Assembly (NCBI RefSeq): GCF_002699205.1
Contig: NZ_PABT01000027.1
Location: 1 to 64,000 of the forward strand
Origin: Allomuricauda sp.
GTDB lineage: Bacteria > Bacteroidota > Bacteroidia > Flavobacteriales > Flavobacteriaceae
Length of the DNA: 64,000 nucleotides
Direction of reading: 5' to 3'
Shown: in pieces, positions 1 through 7,418 of the stretch
Numbering within the stretch: position 1 is the stretch's first letter
Layout of the letters: each line of letters begins with the position of its first letter
Program-made: the position numbers and the translations under genes
The notes under the pieces: model-generated
What the model was told of the DNA's origin: nothing
Seen by the model: the letters and a program-made list of their open reading frames with translations, nothing else
Databases searched by the model: none

Positions 1-566
1 CCGGCCTGAGTGCCGGGACCAGCTACGATTTCACTGTCCTGGCCGAGGATGCGGCGGGCAACGTGTCGGCTGCGGGCAACACGGAGACGGTGGTGACCCA
101 GTCAGGAACAGGAGTGATAGATTATACTTCTGAAAACGCAAATATAGCTACGGTGGATTGGATTGCTCGCGATTTGTTTGCTGATAGAAATATCGGTATT
201 GGCACAACCGATACACAAGGTTACAGACTGGCCGTTGCCGGTAATGTGATTGCTGAGGGCGTAAAAGTAGAGCTCCAAGGGAACTGGCCAGATTTTGTAT
301 TTGAAAAAGATTATGATTTGCCAAGGTTGGACGAAGTAAAGGCTTTTATTGCGGCCTTTGGACACTTGCCCAATATACCGAGTGCACAGAAGGTGAAAGA
401 AGAAGGTATTGATTTGGGGGATATGAATGCAAAACTATTGCAAAAAATAGAGGAGCTTACACTTTATATCATATCCCAGAATTATGAAATTCAAAAATTA
501 AAAGAGGAAAATAATAAAATCAATGATATTTTGAATAGACTTGAAAAGTTGGAGAATAAAAAGTAA
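1..566 (+). CDS. 3' end of a fibronectin-III / tail-fibre-like surface protein (partial)
   Basis: The reading frame is open from the window edge (first codon at position 3) to a stop at 566, so the 5' end is missing. The first 30 residues are the end of a fibronectin type III repeat (GTSYDFTVLAEDAAGNVS). A short beta-rich linker follows (DRNIGIGTTDTQGYRLAVAG), then a C-terminal block seen in many Bacteroidota tail-fibre-like surface proteins: WPDFVFEKDYDLPRLDEV, GHLPNIPSA and MNAKLLQKIEELTLYIISQN, ending in a short coiled coil rich in K and E. The block resembles trimerising C-terminal regions of phage-tail-fibre-like proteins; trimerisation is inferred. The first ~110 bases are clearly more GC-rich than the rest, as often seen in repeated FN3 modules. 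An extracellular structural or adhesive role is likely; the exact function is unknown. Confidence 0.7.
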   Translation, partial: GLSAGTSYDFTVLAEDAAGNVSAAGNTETVVTQSGTGVIDYTSENANIATVDWIARDLFADRNIGIGTTDTQGYRLAVAGNVIAEGVKVELQGNWPDFVFEKDYDLPRLDEVKAFIAAFGHLPNIPSAQKVKEEGIDLGDMNAKLLQKIEELTLYIISQNYEIQKLKEENNKINDILNRLEKLENKK

Positions 567-670
567 AAACCATCATTATTGAGCAATTTCTGAGATAGGA
601 AGAATACTTAATAAAAGTCTATTAGATGATAAATAAAAATAAAATTAATATTTCCGGCACATTTCAATCT

Positions 671-2053
671 ATGAAAAACAAATACTTGATAGCTGTTTTA
701 TTTTTTAATCTACTTCTGCTACAACAAATTACCGGTCAAAGTATAAGAAAAAGCTTTGTTGAAATGACCGATTATGAAAAGGAGGAGTTGGTTGATGCTT
801 TATATGAATTAAGGAATGGTCCGGATTTGTTGAATGATTTGGCAAATTTTCATGGTGAATTTTTTAATTCGGACAATACAGCAGATCCCACGCGATTGGA
901 TTTGCATTTTAATTTACCAGATGAGACAAGCAGGGAAATTTTCTTGGCTTGGCACAGGAGAATGATTTTTGAATTGGAACAGGCCATACAGGAAATTAAT
1001 CCGGAAATAAGTCTTGGATATTGGGATTCATCGGTTTATCAATCTTCCACCGATGCCCTATGGGATGAAGAATTTTTGGGCAGTTTTGACGATGCTTGGA
1101 ACATCAACAGAAATTTTGGTCAAGGAGGCCCACTTCCGACTCCCCTTGATGTTAGTAATTTAATGGCCATGGATGATTTTTTTGAGTTCTCAAACGAACT
1201 GGAAAGACGTCCTGTGCACAGGGGGGCACACGTATGGACCGGTGGAGCTATGCCAACACCTTTATCCCCTAGGGATCCGGTATTTTACTTTCACCATTCA
1301 TTTGTTGATAAAGTTTGGCAGGAATGGGAAGAGATACATAATAGCTCCTCATATATAGCGAGTTCTATGTTACGTTATGATGGAACTTACGTGTTTGACG
1401 GGGAGACTTTACCTGCTGTTGATCCTAACGATATTACTGATTCAAGGGTTTATGGGGTTTTTTATGCAGAAAACGGATTGGCACAATTAGACAATTATAT
1501 TGTTAGCAACACCTATAATCCTGAAGAGATTTTTTACTACCAATTCAATATAGAAGCCGGGAACAATTTCTTGGTTCCAGCTGGTACGGTAGCAAGATTT
1601 GAATCTGTAAATGAGATTAATTTGGTTCCTGGATTTGAAGCAGCTCCTGGATCATCTTTCCAAGCTACGATCGACACGGAGAATAACACTGCTGGAAAAT
1701 CTGCATCTTTGTTTGCGAAGAACAGGACCAAAAATCCTTACCCTTATTCTGAAATATTATACGAACCTATCGTATGGGAAGAAGGAGGGGATCTGCTGGA
1801 TGATAAGCCGATTATTTTGACCGCGGCACCCAATCCGTTTACTGAAAAAATCACGATAAAGTTGAGTGAGCGTAAGGATTGTGTTATCGAGGTGTTCAAC
1901 ATGATGGGGATGTTGATAAGAGAAGAGGCGTTTGAAAATACAGACACTATGGTCATCAAAAACCTTTATGGCCTCTCCTCTGGATTTTATGTAATACGGG
2001 TTACTGATGCCAATGGAGAAATATTGGTGGTAAAACGAGTAGTGAAAATGTAA
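671..2053 (+). CDS. Secreted tyrosinase-family copper oxidase with T9SS sorting domain
   Basis: Type-3 dinuclear copper protein that would oxidise phenols to quinones outside the cell. From the chosen start (ATG 671) there is a signal peptide (MKNKYLIAVLFFNLLLL). An in-frame ATG at 626 would only add 15 polar residues ahead of it. The CuA region shows three spaced histidines, the last in FLAWHRRM. The CuB region is RPVHRGAHVWTGG followed by DPVFYFHHSFVDKVW, the classic HxxxH ... HH..D pattern. After the catalytic domain comes a small beta module (AGNNFLVPAG ... NLVPGFEAAPGSSF) of the coat-hanger-stack type common in Bacteroidota. Last is a T9SS type A sorting domain (AAPNPFTEKITIKL ... GFYVIRV ... 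VVKRVVKM). Natural substrate unknown. It converges on a gene pair for metal binding and uptake. Confidence 0.85.
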   Translation: MKNKYLIAVLFFNLLLLQQITGQSIRKSFVEMTDYEKEELVDALYELRNGPDLLNDLANFHGEFFNSDNTADPTRLDLHFNLPDETSREIFLAWHRRMIFELEQAIQEINPEISLGYWDSSVYQSSTDALWDEEFLGSFDDAWNINRNFGQGGPLPTPLDVSNLMAMDDFFEFSNELERRPVHRGAHVWTGGAMPTPLSPRDPVFYFHHSFVDKVWQEWEEIHNSSSYIASSMLRYDGTYVFDGETLPAVDPNDITDSRVYGVFYAENGLAQLDNYIVSNTYNPEEIFYYQFNIEAGNNFLVPAGTVARFESVNEINLVPGFEAAPGSSFQATIDTENNTAGKSASLFAKNRTKNPYPYSEILYEPIVWEEGGDLLDDKPIILTAAPNPFTEKITIKLSERKDCVIEVFNMMGMLIREEAFENTDTMVIKNLYGLSSGFYVIRVTDANGEILVVKRVVKM

Positions 2054-2075
2054 TGAAATCTGTTTGAAAAGATAA

Positions 2076-2100
2076 TAAAGGGGGCGTTTCGCCCCCTTTA
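2076..2100. terminator. Bidirectional intrinsic terminator
   Basis: A perfect 11-bp inverted repeat, taaagggggcg / cgcccccttta, with a 3-nt loop, lies between the converging tyrosinase and metal-binding-protein genes. T-rich sequence follows on the + strand and an A-rich stretch precedes it, so it can act in both directions. Confidence 0.85.
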
Positions 2101-2123
2101 TTCTTTATCTGAAACAATCAATA

Positions 2124-2489
2124 TTAATTGTTGTTTCCATGATCCATGTGCATGGTTGCAGGATCTCGATATTTGCAACACTCGGGTAAATTGTTATAAA
2201 CCGAATCTGGAGCGGTAAAACCTTCAGAATCATGGCCTACCTCGGCTATTCTCTGTTGTATGTCGGGTATTGAAATCTTGCGTTCATCAATAATGGCCTC
2301 AAATTTTTTGGTTTCCGAACTCCATGACGCGAACTTTACACCCTTTAATTTGATAGCTGCTTTTTCTATCCTACTTTGGCACATCCCACAGTTACCTTTG
2401 ACTTCAAAGCTTATGGATTTATTTTTATCCTGTGAATGGCCCATTACCATTGCCAAAAGTGCGAATGCTGTAATTAATGTTGTTTTCAT
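2124..2489 (-). CDS. Secreted heavy-metal-associated (HMA) domain protein
   Basis: A 121-residue protein with a signal peptide (MKTTLITAFALLAMVMGHSQ) and one ferredoxin-like HMA domain (about residues 25-92). Its loop is GNCGMCQSRIE, so the metal-binding pair is Cys34 and Cys37 (CxxC), the arrangement used for Cu(I) and similar soft metals. The tail contains a CC pair and the His/Met-rich segment MHMDHG, which could add ligands. Periplasmic placement is predicted from the signal peptide. It lies 17 bp downstream of the TonB-dependent receptor on the same strand and is probably co-transcribed, which suggests it takes over metal imported by that receptor. Copper is inferred from the motif; another soft metal cannot be excluded. 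Confidence 0.8.
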   Translation of the reverse strand: MKTTLITAFALLAMVMGHSQDKNKSISFEVKGNCGMCQSRIEKAAIKLKGVKFASWSSETKKFEAIIDERKISIPDIQQRIAEVGHDSEGFTAPDSVYNNLPECCKYRDPATMHMDHGNNN

Positions 2490-2506
2490 AATGAGATGAG
2501 GTTTAT

Positions 2507-4741
2507 TTAAATTTTATATCTGAACCCTGCATAGTATAAACTCTGTAAGACCGGACCATATAAAATAGTACTGTCAAAATATGTTCCAAAAGGATCGTTA
2601 CTCGATAAAATAGGATTGGATTGGGTAAAATTACCAATATTTTCACCACCTAAATATACTTCAAATTTGTTGGATAACACCCTTGTTATCTGAGCATTGA
2701 TAAGGTTATAGGAGTCCGACCATTCCGGCAGGCGAAACGCTATGGGGTTTGTCGAGGTATTGGGTAATCGTTGCTTACCCAGCCAATTGGAGGTAAAATC
2801 GAACCTCCATTGTTTTTCGCCTATTTTTTGGGTCTCGTAGTTCAAGTTAACAAAGAAACGATACGTAGGTTGCAGCGGTTTTTCCAGCCTGCCACTGTTA
2901 TAGTCTGTGACCACATCAAAGTATTTATATGTGGTTCTCAAATGAAAATCCTGCAATATTTCATAATTCAAATCCACTTGAACGCTGTTCGAATAACTTT
3001 CACCTTCGAGGTTGTAAAAAGAGATTTCCCTTGGATTTTCCCAGTCAACAACCACTTGATTTTCAAAATGAGTTCGGTAATAGTCGATAGAGAAATCCAT
3101 GACACGGTTCCATAGATAGAGCTTTTGGATGAAACTAACCCCATAATTCCATGCCTTTTCCGGCTGTAGGCCATAATAGTTTCCATTACTGCCACTAATG
3201 TTTATCTGTCTTGAAGAAGCAAACATTTGTTGGTTTTCGGCAAAAATATTGGCACCCCGTTTCCCCCTACCAAATGATGCCCTAAAACTGGCCTTGTCCC
3301 AAAGCGAATATCTTAAATGGAATCGAGGTGTTATAAAATCGCCCAAATTGTTATGTTTATCAGCCCTCACGCCTGCAACAAAACTGAGGCCTTCCAAACT
3401 ATCGTAAGTGTATTCGAAAAAAGTGCCAATGGAATTGTCATAACGAACATATGGAGTTCCATTTACCATTTCATCATAACCGTCATAGGTAAAACTCAAA
3501 CCAGTTTTGAACTTGTGCTGGGTACTTCCGATTATGCTATTGAAAATAAGATTGGAATAAAAGGATTTATGGTTTATGTCGTACTGATTGAGACCATAAA
3601 AGGAGTTTTGGTCATGGGCACTATAGGCTGTCTGAAAACCAAAACTTTGGTAGGGCAAATCGGGAAAAACGTAGCCGACCTTGCCGGAAACATCCAGACG
3701 TGAAGTGCTGATTTCGCTTCCCCAAGCATTGGTGGTCAATTTATCCTCATCGATATTAAAATCCGTCTGTCCCAATTCTTTGGTATCGGATAGATATTGT
3801 ATGTTGGCATAACTGACCCATCCACTCTCCGGATTCATAAACTGCCATCGGTTCATGAAATTTATCTGCTTGGCCAACGGGGTATCATAAAAAGAGTCGC
3901 CATTGTCGTCGATATAACCATTACGAAGGTTGGCGTGGATATAGAGGCCTACCCCAAGCTCATCTGTAATGTTTTTGTTAAATCTTGAATTGAACTCGTA
4001 CCGTTCAAAATTGTTTGCGTAGAGATTTAGGAAAAACCGCTTATCCGTCAACGGTTTCACCAGTTCACTGTTGATATGTCCCGAAATGCTTTCAAAACCG
4101 TTCAAAACACTTCCGGCGCCTTTGGTGATCTGTATGCTCTCTATCCAAGAACCTGGTATAAAGGACAGCCCGAAAACTTGCGAGGCTCCTCTTATCGATG
4201 GCATGTTTTCTTGGGTAAACATTAAATATGGGCTGTTGAGCCCAAGCATTTGTATTTGTTTGGCCCCCAAAACAGCATCGGAAACATTTACATCAACTGC
4301 CGGATTGGTTTCAAAACTTTCTGAGAGGTTGCAGCAAGCTGCCTTGAGCATTTCACGGCTATCCACGGAGACTACGTTCTGGACCTTGAACAGGGATTTT
4401 TGAATGGGGGCGACCTCTTTTTCAACTATAACCTCTTCCAACACCACGTTGGGGTACAGTAGTATGTTCCCTAGGTTGGGCCTATTAACAGGTATCGTAT
4501 CAGAGCGGTATCCTACTGAGCTAATTACCAGTTGTTTTATGTCTTTTTGGTAAGGGGTGCTGAAGTTACCGTCGAAATCGGTTGTAGTGCCTATCGTGCT
4601 GGATAACCAATAAACATTTGCATTGGATACCGGTATGGTCTTTCCTTTGTCGTTGTACTCTAGAACCCTGCCTTTGACTTGGAATTGCGAATAACAACAC
4701 TCCACGGTTATTATCAGGAGAAGAAAAAATATAAATCTCAT
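2507..4741 (-). CDS. TonB-dependent outer-membrane receptor, probable metal uptake
   Basis: A 744-residue outer-membrane beta-barrel receptor. The start at 4741 is chosen because MRFIFFLLLIITVECCYS is a signal peptide; an in-frame ATG at 4795 would place 18 extra residues before it. The order is signal peptide, carboxypeptidase-regulatory-like beta domain (about 20-105; FQVKGRVLEY ... ISSVGYRSDT), plug domain (about 110-230; ESFETNPAVDVNVSDAVLG, IQITKGAGSVLNG) and a C-terminal barrel with the usual aromatic end (YYAGFRYKI). A CCNLSESF segment opens the plug. The HMA-domain gene follows on the same strand, so a copper or other soft-metal substrate is favoured over a carbohydrate. No SusD-like partner is present. 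Confidence 0.85.
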   Translation of the reverse strand: MRFIFFLLLIITVECCYSQFQVKGRVLEYNDKGKTIPVSNANVYWLSSTIGTTTDFDGNFSTPYQKDIKQLVISSVGYRSDTIPVNRPNLGNILLYPNVVLEEVIVEKEVAPIQKSLFKVQNVVSVDSREMLKAACCNLSESFETNPAVDVNVSDAVLGAKQIQMLGLNSPYLMFTQENMPSIRGASQVFGLSFIPGSWIESIQITKGAGSVLNGFESISGHINSELVKPLTDKRFFLNLYANNFERYEFNSRFNKNITDELGVGLYIHANLRNGYIDDNGDSFYDTPLAKQINFMNRWQFMNPESGWVSYANIQYLSDTKELGQTDFNIDEDKLTTNAWGSEISTSRLDVSGKVGYVFPDLPYQSFGFQTAYSAHDQNSFYGLNQYDINHKSFYSNLIFNSIIGSTQHKFKTGLSFTYDGYDEMVNGTPYVRYDNSIGTFFEYTYDSLEGLSFVAGVRADKHNNLGDFITPRFHLRYSLWDKASFRASFGRGKRGANIFAENQQMFASSRQINISGSNGNYYGLQPEKAWNYGVSFIQKLYLWNRVMDFSIDYYRTHFENQVVVDWENPREISFYNLEGESYSNSVQVDLNYEILQDFHLRTTYKYFDVVTDYNSGRLEKPLQPTYRFFVNLNYETQKIGEKQWRFDFTSNWLGKQRLPNTSTNPIAFRLPEWSDSYNLINAQITRVLSNKFEVYLGGENIGNFTQSNPILSSNDPFGTYFDSTILYGPVLQSLYYAGFRYKI

Positions 4742-4926
4742 TTTGACCGAAACTACCTTTTTTATCAAAGCTACATCTTTTGTGCCTCTTAACATGATTT
4801 TGTGCAGTGTTTTGATTATGTATTGTAGTTCATAGATTTTTTTGGAAGTTAACAGAGTTTACCAATGGGTTGGTGTGGGAAGCACTAATTTTAAAAAGTA
4901 AATTGTTGTAGCACTCTTTTATCGTT

Positions 4927-5328
4927 ATGGATATTGTCAAAATTATGTATTTGTCCTTTTTTCTGATTCTTTTCCATGGGGTTAAAAAGTGTGGCGATTT
5001 GAATATACCCGTTCAGCAATCGACCCAAATTCGAATTATAAACAACACGCAACATAAACTCACCTATATATCTCTGTTTTCAATGAAATTTCCAGATCTG
5101 TATCCAAACGATACTTCGGAATACAAGGCTCTTAATTATAATTACCTGAAGGATGATGACATGATATATTGCATGCAGGGAGATAAGAAGCTCGGGAGAT
5201 ATATAGAATTGCCAGACAGTTCAGCTACACACTATAGCTATAGTTTGGACAGTGTGAGCAACGGTTTATTGTATGTAAGTTCTTTTGTTGATAAAAAAAA
5301 TATGAATAAAGTCCCCCCAAAAAATTAA
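4927..5328 (+). CDS. Hypothetical secreted protein, 133 aa
   Basis: Not recognised. It has a hydrophobic N-terminus (MDIVKIMYLSFFLILFHGV) that fits a signal peptide or membrane anchor, then a mixed polar region with many Tyr, Ser and Asp residues. No lipobox, catalytic motif or repeat is visible. It ends 12 bp before the CapK-like gene in the same orientation and may be co-transcribed with it. Base composition matches the AT-rich neighbours. Its length and the intact frame between two defined genes are the only arguments that it is real. Confidence 0.5.
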   Translation: MDIVKIMYLSFFLILFHGVKKCGDLNIPVQQSTQIRIINNTQHKLTYISLFSMKFPDLYPNDTSEYKALNYNYLKDDDMIYCMQGDKKLGRYIELPDSSATHYSYSLDSVSNGLLYVSSFVDKKNMNKVPPKN

Positions 5329-5340
5329 AAAGATGATTGT

Positions 5341-6729
5341 ATGAATACAATTCTGGAACAATGCAGGAACACTGCCTTCTGGTTTTTGGATACCATAAAA
5401 GGGGGAAATATAAAAAAGCATTATAAGGAAATACAATGGGTTTTGGAAAATCCACAATCCCAAAGGACCCAGGAGATAAAAGAGCAAAATCTCCATAACC
5501 TTTTAAAACATGCCACTACCACGGTGCCATTTTATAAAGATGTTCCGGAAAATTCCGTGGTCCTTCAGGATTTTCCAATAATTGATAAACAGACGGTAAG
5601 GAAGAATTTTGCAAATTTTAGAAGTAGAACCTATTTAAAGGGTTACAATCATGAAGTAACCACCAGTGGATCTACCGGTAAGCCTTTCAAAATCCTGCAC
5701 AACAAAGACAAAAGGGAAAGAAACATAGCGGACACCTGTTTTTTTGCAGGTAGGGCAGGTTTTTCTATGGGATCCAAATTATTTTATTTAAGGTTGTGGG
5801 ACAAACAATACAAAAAGAACAAATTGGTGACCCAGGTCCAAAATATCGCAGCGTATTCGGTCGATGATCTTACAGAGGCGAACCTTGCCAAGTTGGTTGC
5901 AGAAATGGAAAGGGGTAGATCAAACAAGAATATCCTGGCCTATGCATCTGCACTCGATACCGTGTCAAAGTACGTGGAGGAACAATTGGGAAGGCCGTTG
6001 AATTGTAAATTCAATTCAATTATTTCAATAGCCGAAGCACTGAACCCGGACGTAAAGAAAAGGGTCCAAACATATTTGGGAACCGAGGTGGTTTCCCGAT
6101 ATTCGAATAGTGAAAATGGAATATTGGCCCAACAGCGGGTCAACGATGCATCTGGTAAATTTGAGATCAACTGGGCCAGTTATCATATAGAAATGTTGGA
6201 TTTAAATGAGGACAGGCCGGTAAAACCTGGGGAAGTCGGAAGAATCGTGATCACCGACTTTTTTAATTATTCCATGCCAATAATAAGATACGATACCGGG
6301 GATGTTGGGATTATGGAGTTTGACAAGGAAAGCCAAGCCATGGTTTTCAGTAAGATAGATGGCAGGAAAATGGATATGTTCACCAATACCAGTGGGGAAT
6401 ACATATCATCCCATATCATACATCATATTTTACAATTTAATGGAATTGAACAATTCCAATTCATAGAAGAGGAAAATGGAGAATATACCATAAAACTAAA
6501 AGTGTCGGAGAAATTCGATCAAAATGATGAGGACCGAATCCGTCACCAGTACTTGGAATATTTTGGGGAAGATGCCATTATAAATATAGTATATGTGGAC
6601 GATATACCACTTTTACCTTCGGGAAAGCGAAAATTGGTGATAAACAAAGCCATTTTAACAGGAGGAGCATCTAAAACGAGAACGGACAAGACCACGGACC
6701 AGTTCACAAAGCAAGGGGTTGATGCTTAA
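5341..6729 (+). CDS. Phenylacetate-CoA-ligase-like / CapK-family adenylate-forming enzyme
   Basis: A 462-residue member of the PaaK/CapK branch of adenylate-forming enzymes. The phosphate-binding motif TTSGSTGKPFK is at residues 107-117, and the later family motifs are visible (YSNSENGILAQ, GEVGRIVITDFFNYSMPIIRYDTGD, and LPSGKRKLVINK near the C-terminus). The family activates a carboxylate with ATP and passes it to CoA or another acceptor. CapK-type members sit in capsule and O-antigen loci, where the acceptor is usually unknown. Here it stands at the upstream edge of the polysaccharide locus, separated from the main operon by a decayed gene and a lipoprotein gene. It may supply or attach an acyl or amino-acid decoration. 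The substrate is not predictable. Confidence 0.8.
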   Translation: MNTILEQCRNTAFWFLDTIKGGNIKKHYKEIQWVLENPQSQRTQEIKEQNLHNLLKHATTTVPFYKDVPENSVVLQDFPIIDKQTVRKNFANFRSRTYLKGYNHEVTTSGSTGKPFKILHNKDKRERNIADTCFFAGRAGFSMGSKLFYLRLWDKQYKKNKLVTQVQNIAAYSVDDLTEANLAKLVAEMERGRSNKNILAYASALDTVSKYVEEQLGRPLNCKFNSIISIAEALNPDVKKRVQTYLGTEVVSRYSNSENGILAQQRVNDASGKFEINWASYHIEMLDLNEDRPVKPGEVGRIVITDFFNYSMPIIRYDTGDVGIMEFDKESQAMVFSKIDGRKMDMFTNTSGEYISSHIIHHILQFNGIEQFQFIEEENGEYTIKLKVSEKFDQNDEDRIRHQYLEYFGEDAIINIVYVDDIPLLPSGKRKLVINKAILTGGASKTRTDKTTDQFTKQGVDA

Positions 6730-6769
6730 CAATACCCAGTAGACCATTTATAATTACCCCTTGGACCTT

Positions 6770-7178
6770 TTATTGGGCCAGCGATGAAATATCGACGGGT
6801 GGTAGAGACCTATAAGGATACTTTGGTTTATCTACGACGATCCTAAAGCCCCATACTTCAAAAAGCTCTCCCTTTATTTTATCAAGCAGAAAGTCTTTCG
6901 CGCTAGATGAGGAGATTTCCTCAATCACATACTTCCTTTGATCAGACCTTTAAAGCATTCCATTCCGGATACTTTTTTGTGATATGCCACAATACTTGTT
7001 TAGTCCGGATAAGGATAAGTATCCGCATACCTAACCATTCCTCGGTACAATACAAGAGGGGATGTCAATAAGGATGCATACTCCAATGGCCAAACCCAAA
7101 ACGCTCACGGAAGGGGATACCTTGGACAGTTCTTGTCACTGCATCCTTAAATGGAGGAACCTCGTCGTTTGTATATCT
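6770..7178 (-). pseudogene. Decayed gene remnant, unidentified protein
   Basis: Read on the minus strand, this stretch between two plus-strand genes still encodes protein-like sequence interrupted by stops and at least one frameshift. The first segment reads EVPPFKDAVTRTV, GIPFRERFGFGHWSMHPY, a stop, then TEEWLGMRI and WHITKKYPEWNALKV. After a stop and frame change it continues DQRKYVIEEISSSSAKDFLL, DKIKGELFEVWGFRIVVDKP, KYPYRSLPPVDISSLAQ and a stop at 6770. Composition is unlike random intergenic DNA (aromatic-rich, balanced charges). I do not recognise the family. Confidence 0.45.
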
Positions 7179-7272
7179 TCATGTAAATCCCTCTTTGGGG
7201 CGAAAAAGATAAAAATCAGTGATTTAAGAAGGCGATTTAGGGCGTTTATATTAAAAAGTGTTAAAAAAAGAC

Positions 7273-7347
7273 GTATTTCATCGATAAACAGGTATCGACG
7301 AAATCCAATCTAATTCAGAATTACGTACAACCCGTGTATTTCATCGA
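7273..7347. promoter_or_regulatory. Inverted repeat plus third half-site upstream of lipoprotein gene
   Basis: A 12-bp inverted repeat with one mismatch (atttcatcgata at 7275-7286, tatcgacgaaat at 7293-7304, 6-nt spacer) is followed by a direct copy of its left arm. gtatttcatcga occurs at 7273-7284 and again at 7336-7347, 63 bp (six helical turns) apart. It lies 72-146 bp upstream of the start at 7419, in a good position for an operator or activator site. The binding protein is unknown. Confidence 0.5.
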
Positions 7348-7418
7348 ATAATTTAGTTTTTGAACGAATTAACTTTTTTGAAGTGCTATTTTTAAACCCC
7401 ATAATCCACAACGAACAA

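Noticed and set aside
626..670. Upstream ATG of the tyrosinase gene
   Set aside because: It would put 15 polar residues ahead of a normal signal peptide; ATG 671 fits secretion better.
7062..7313. 83-codon plus-strand open frame with basic C-terminus
   Set aside because: It lies opposite the better-supported decayed gene and runs into the repeat region; composition is not protein-like.
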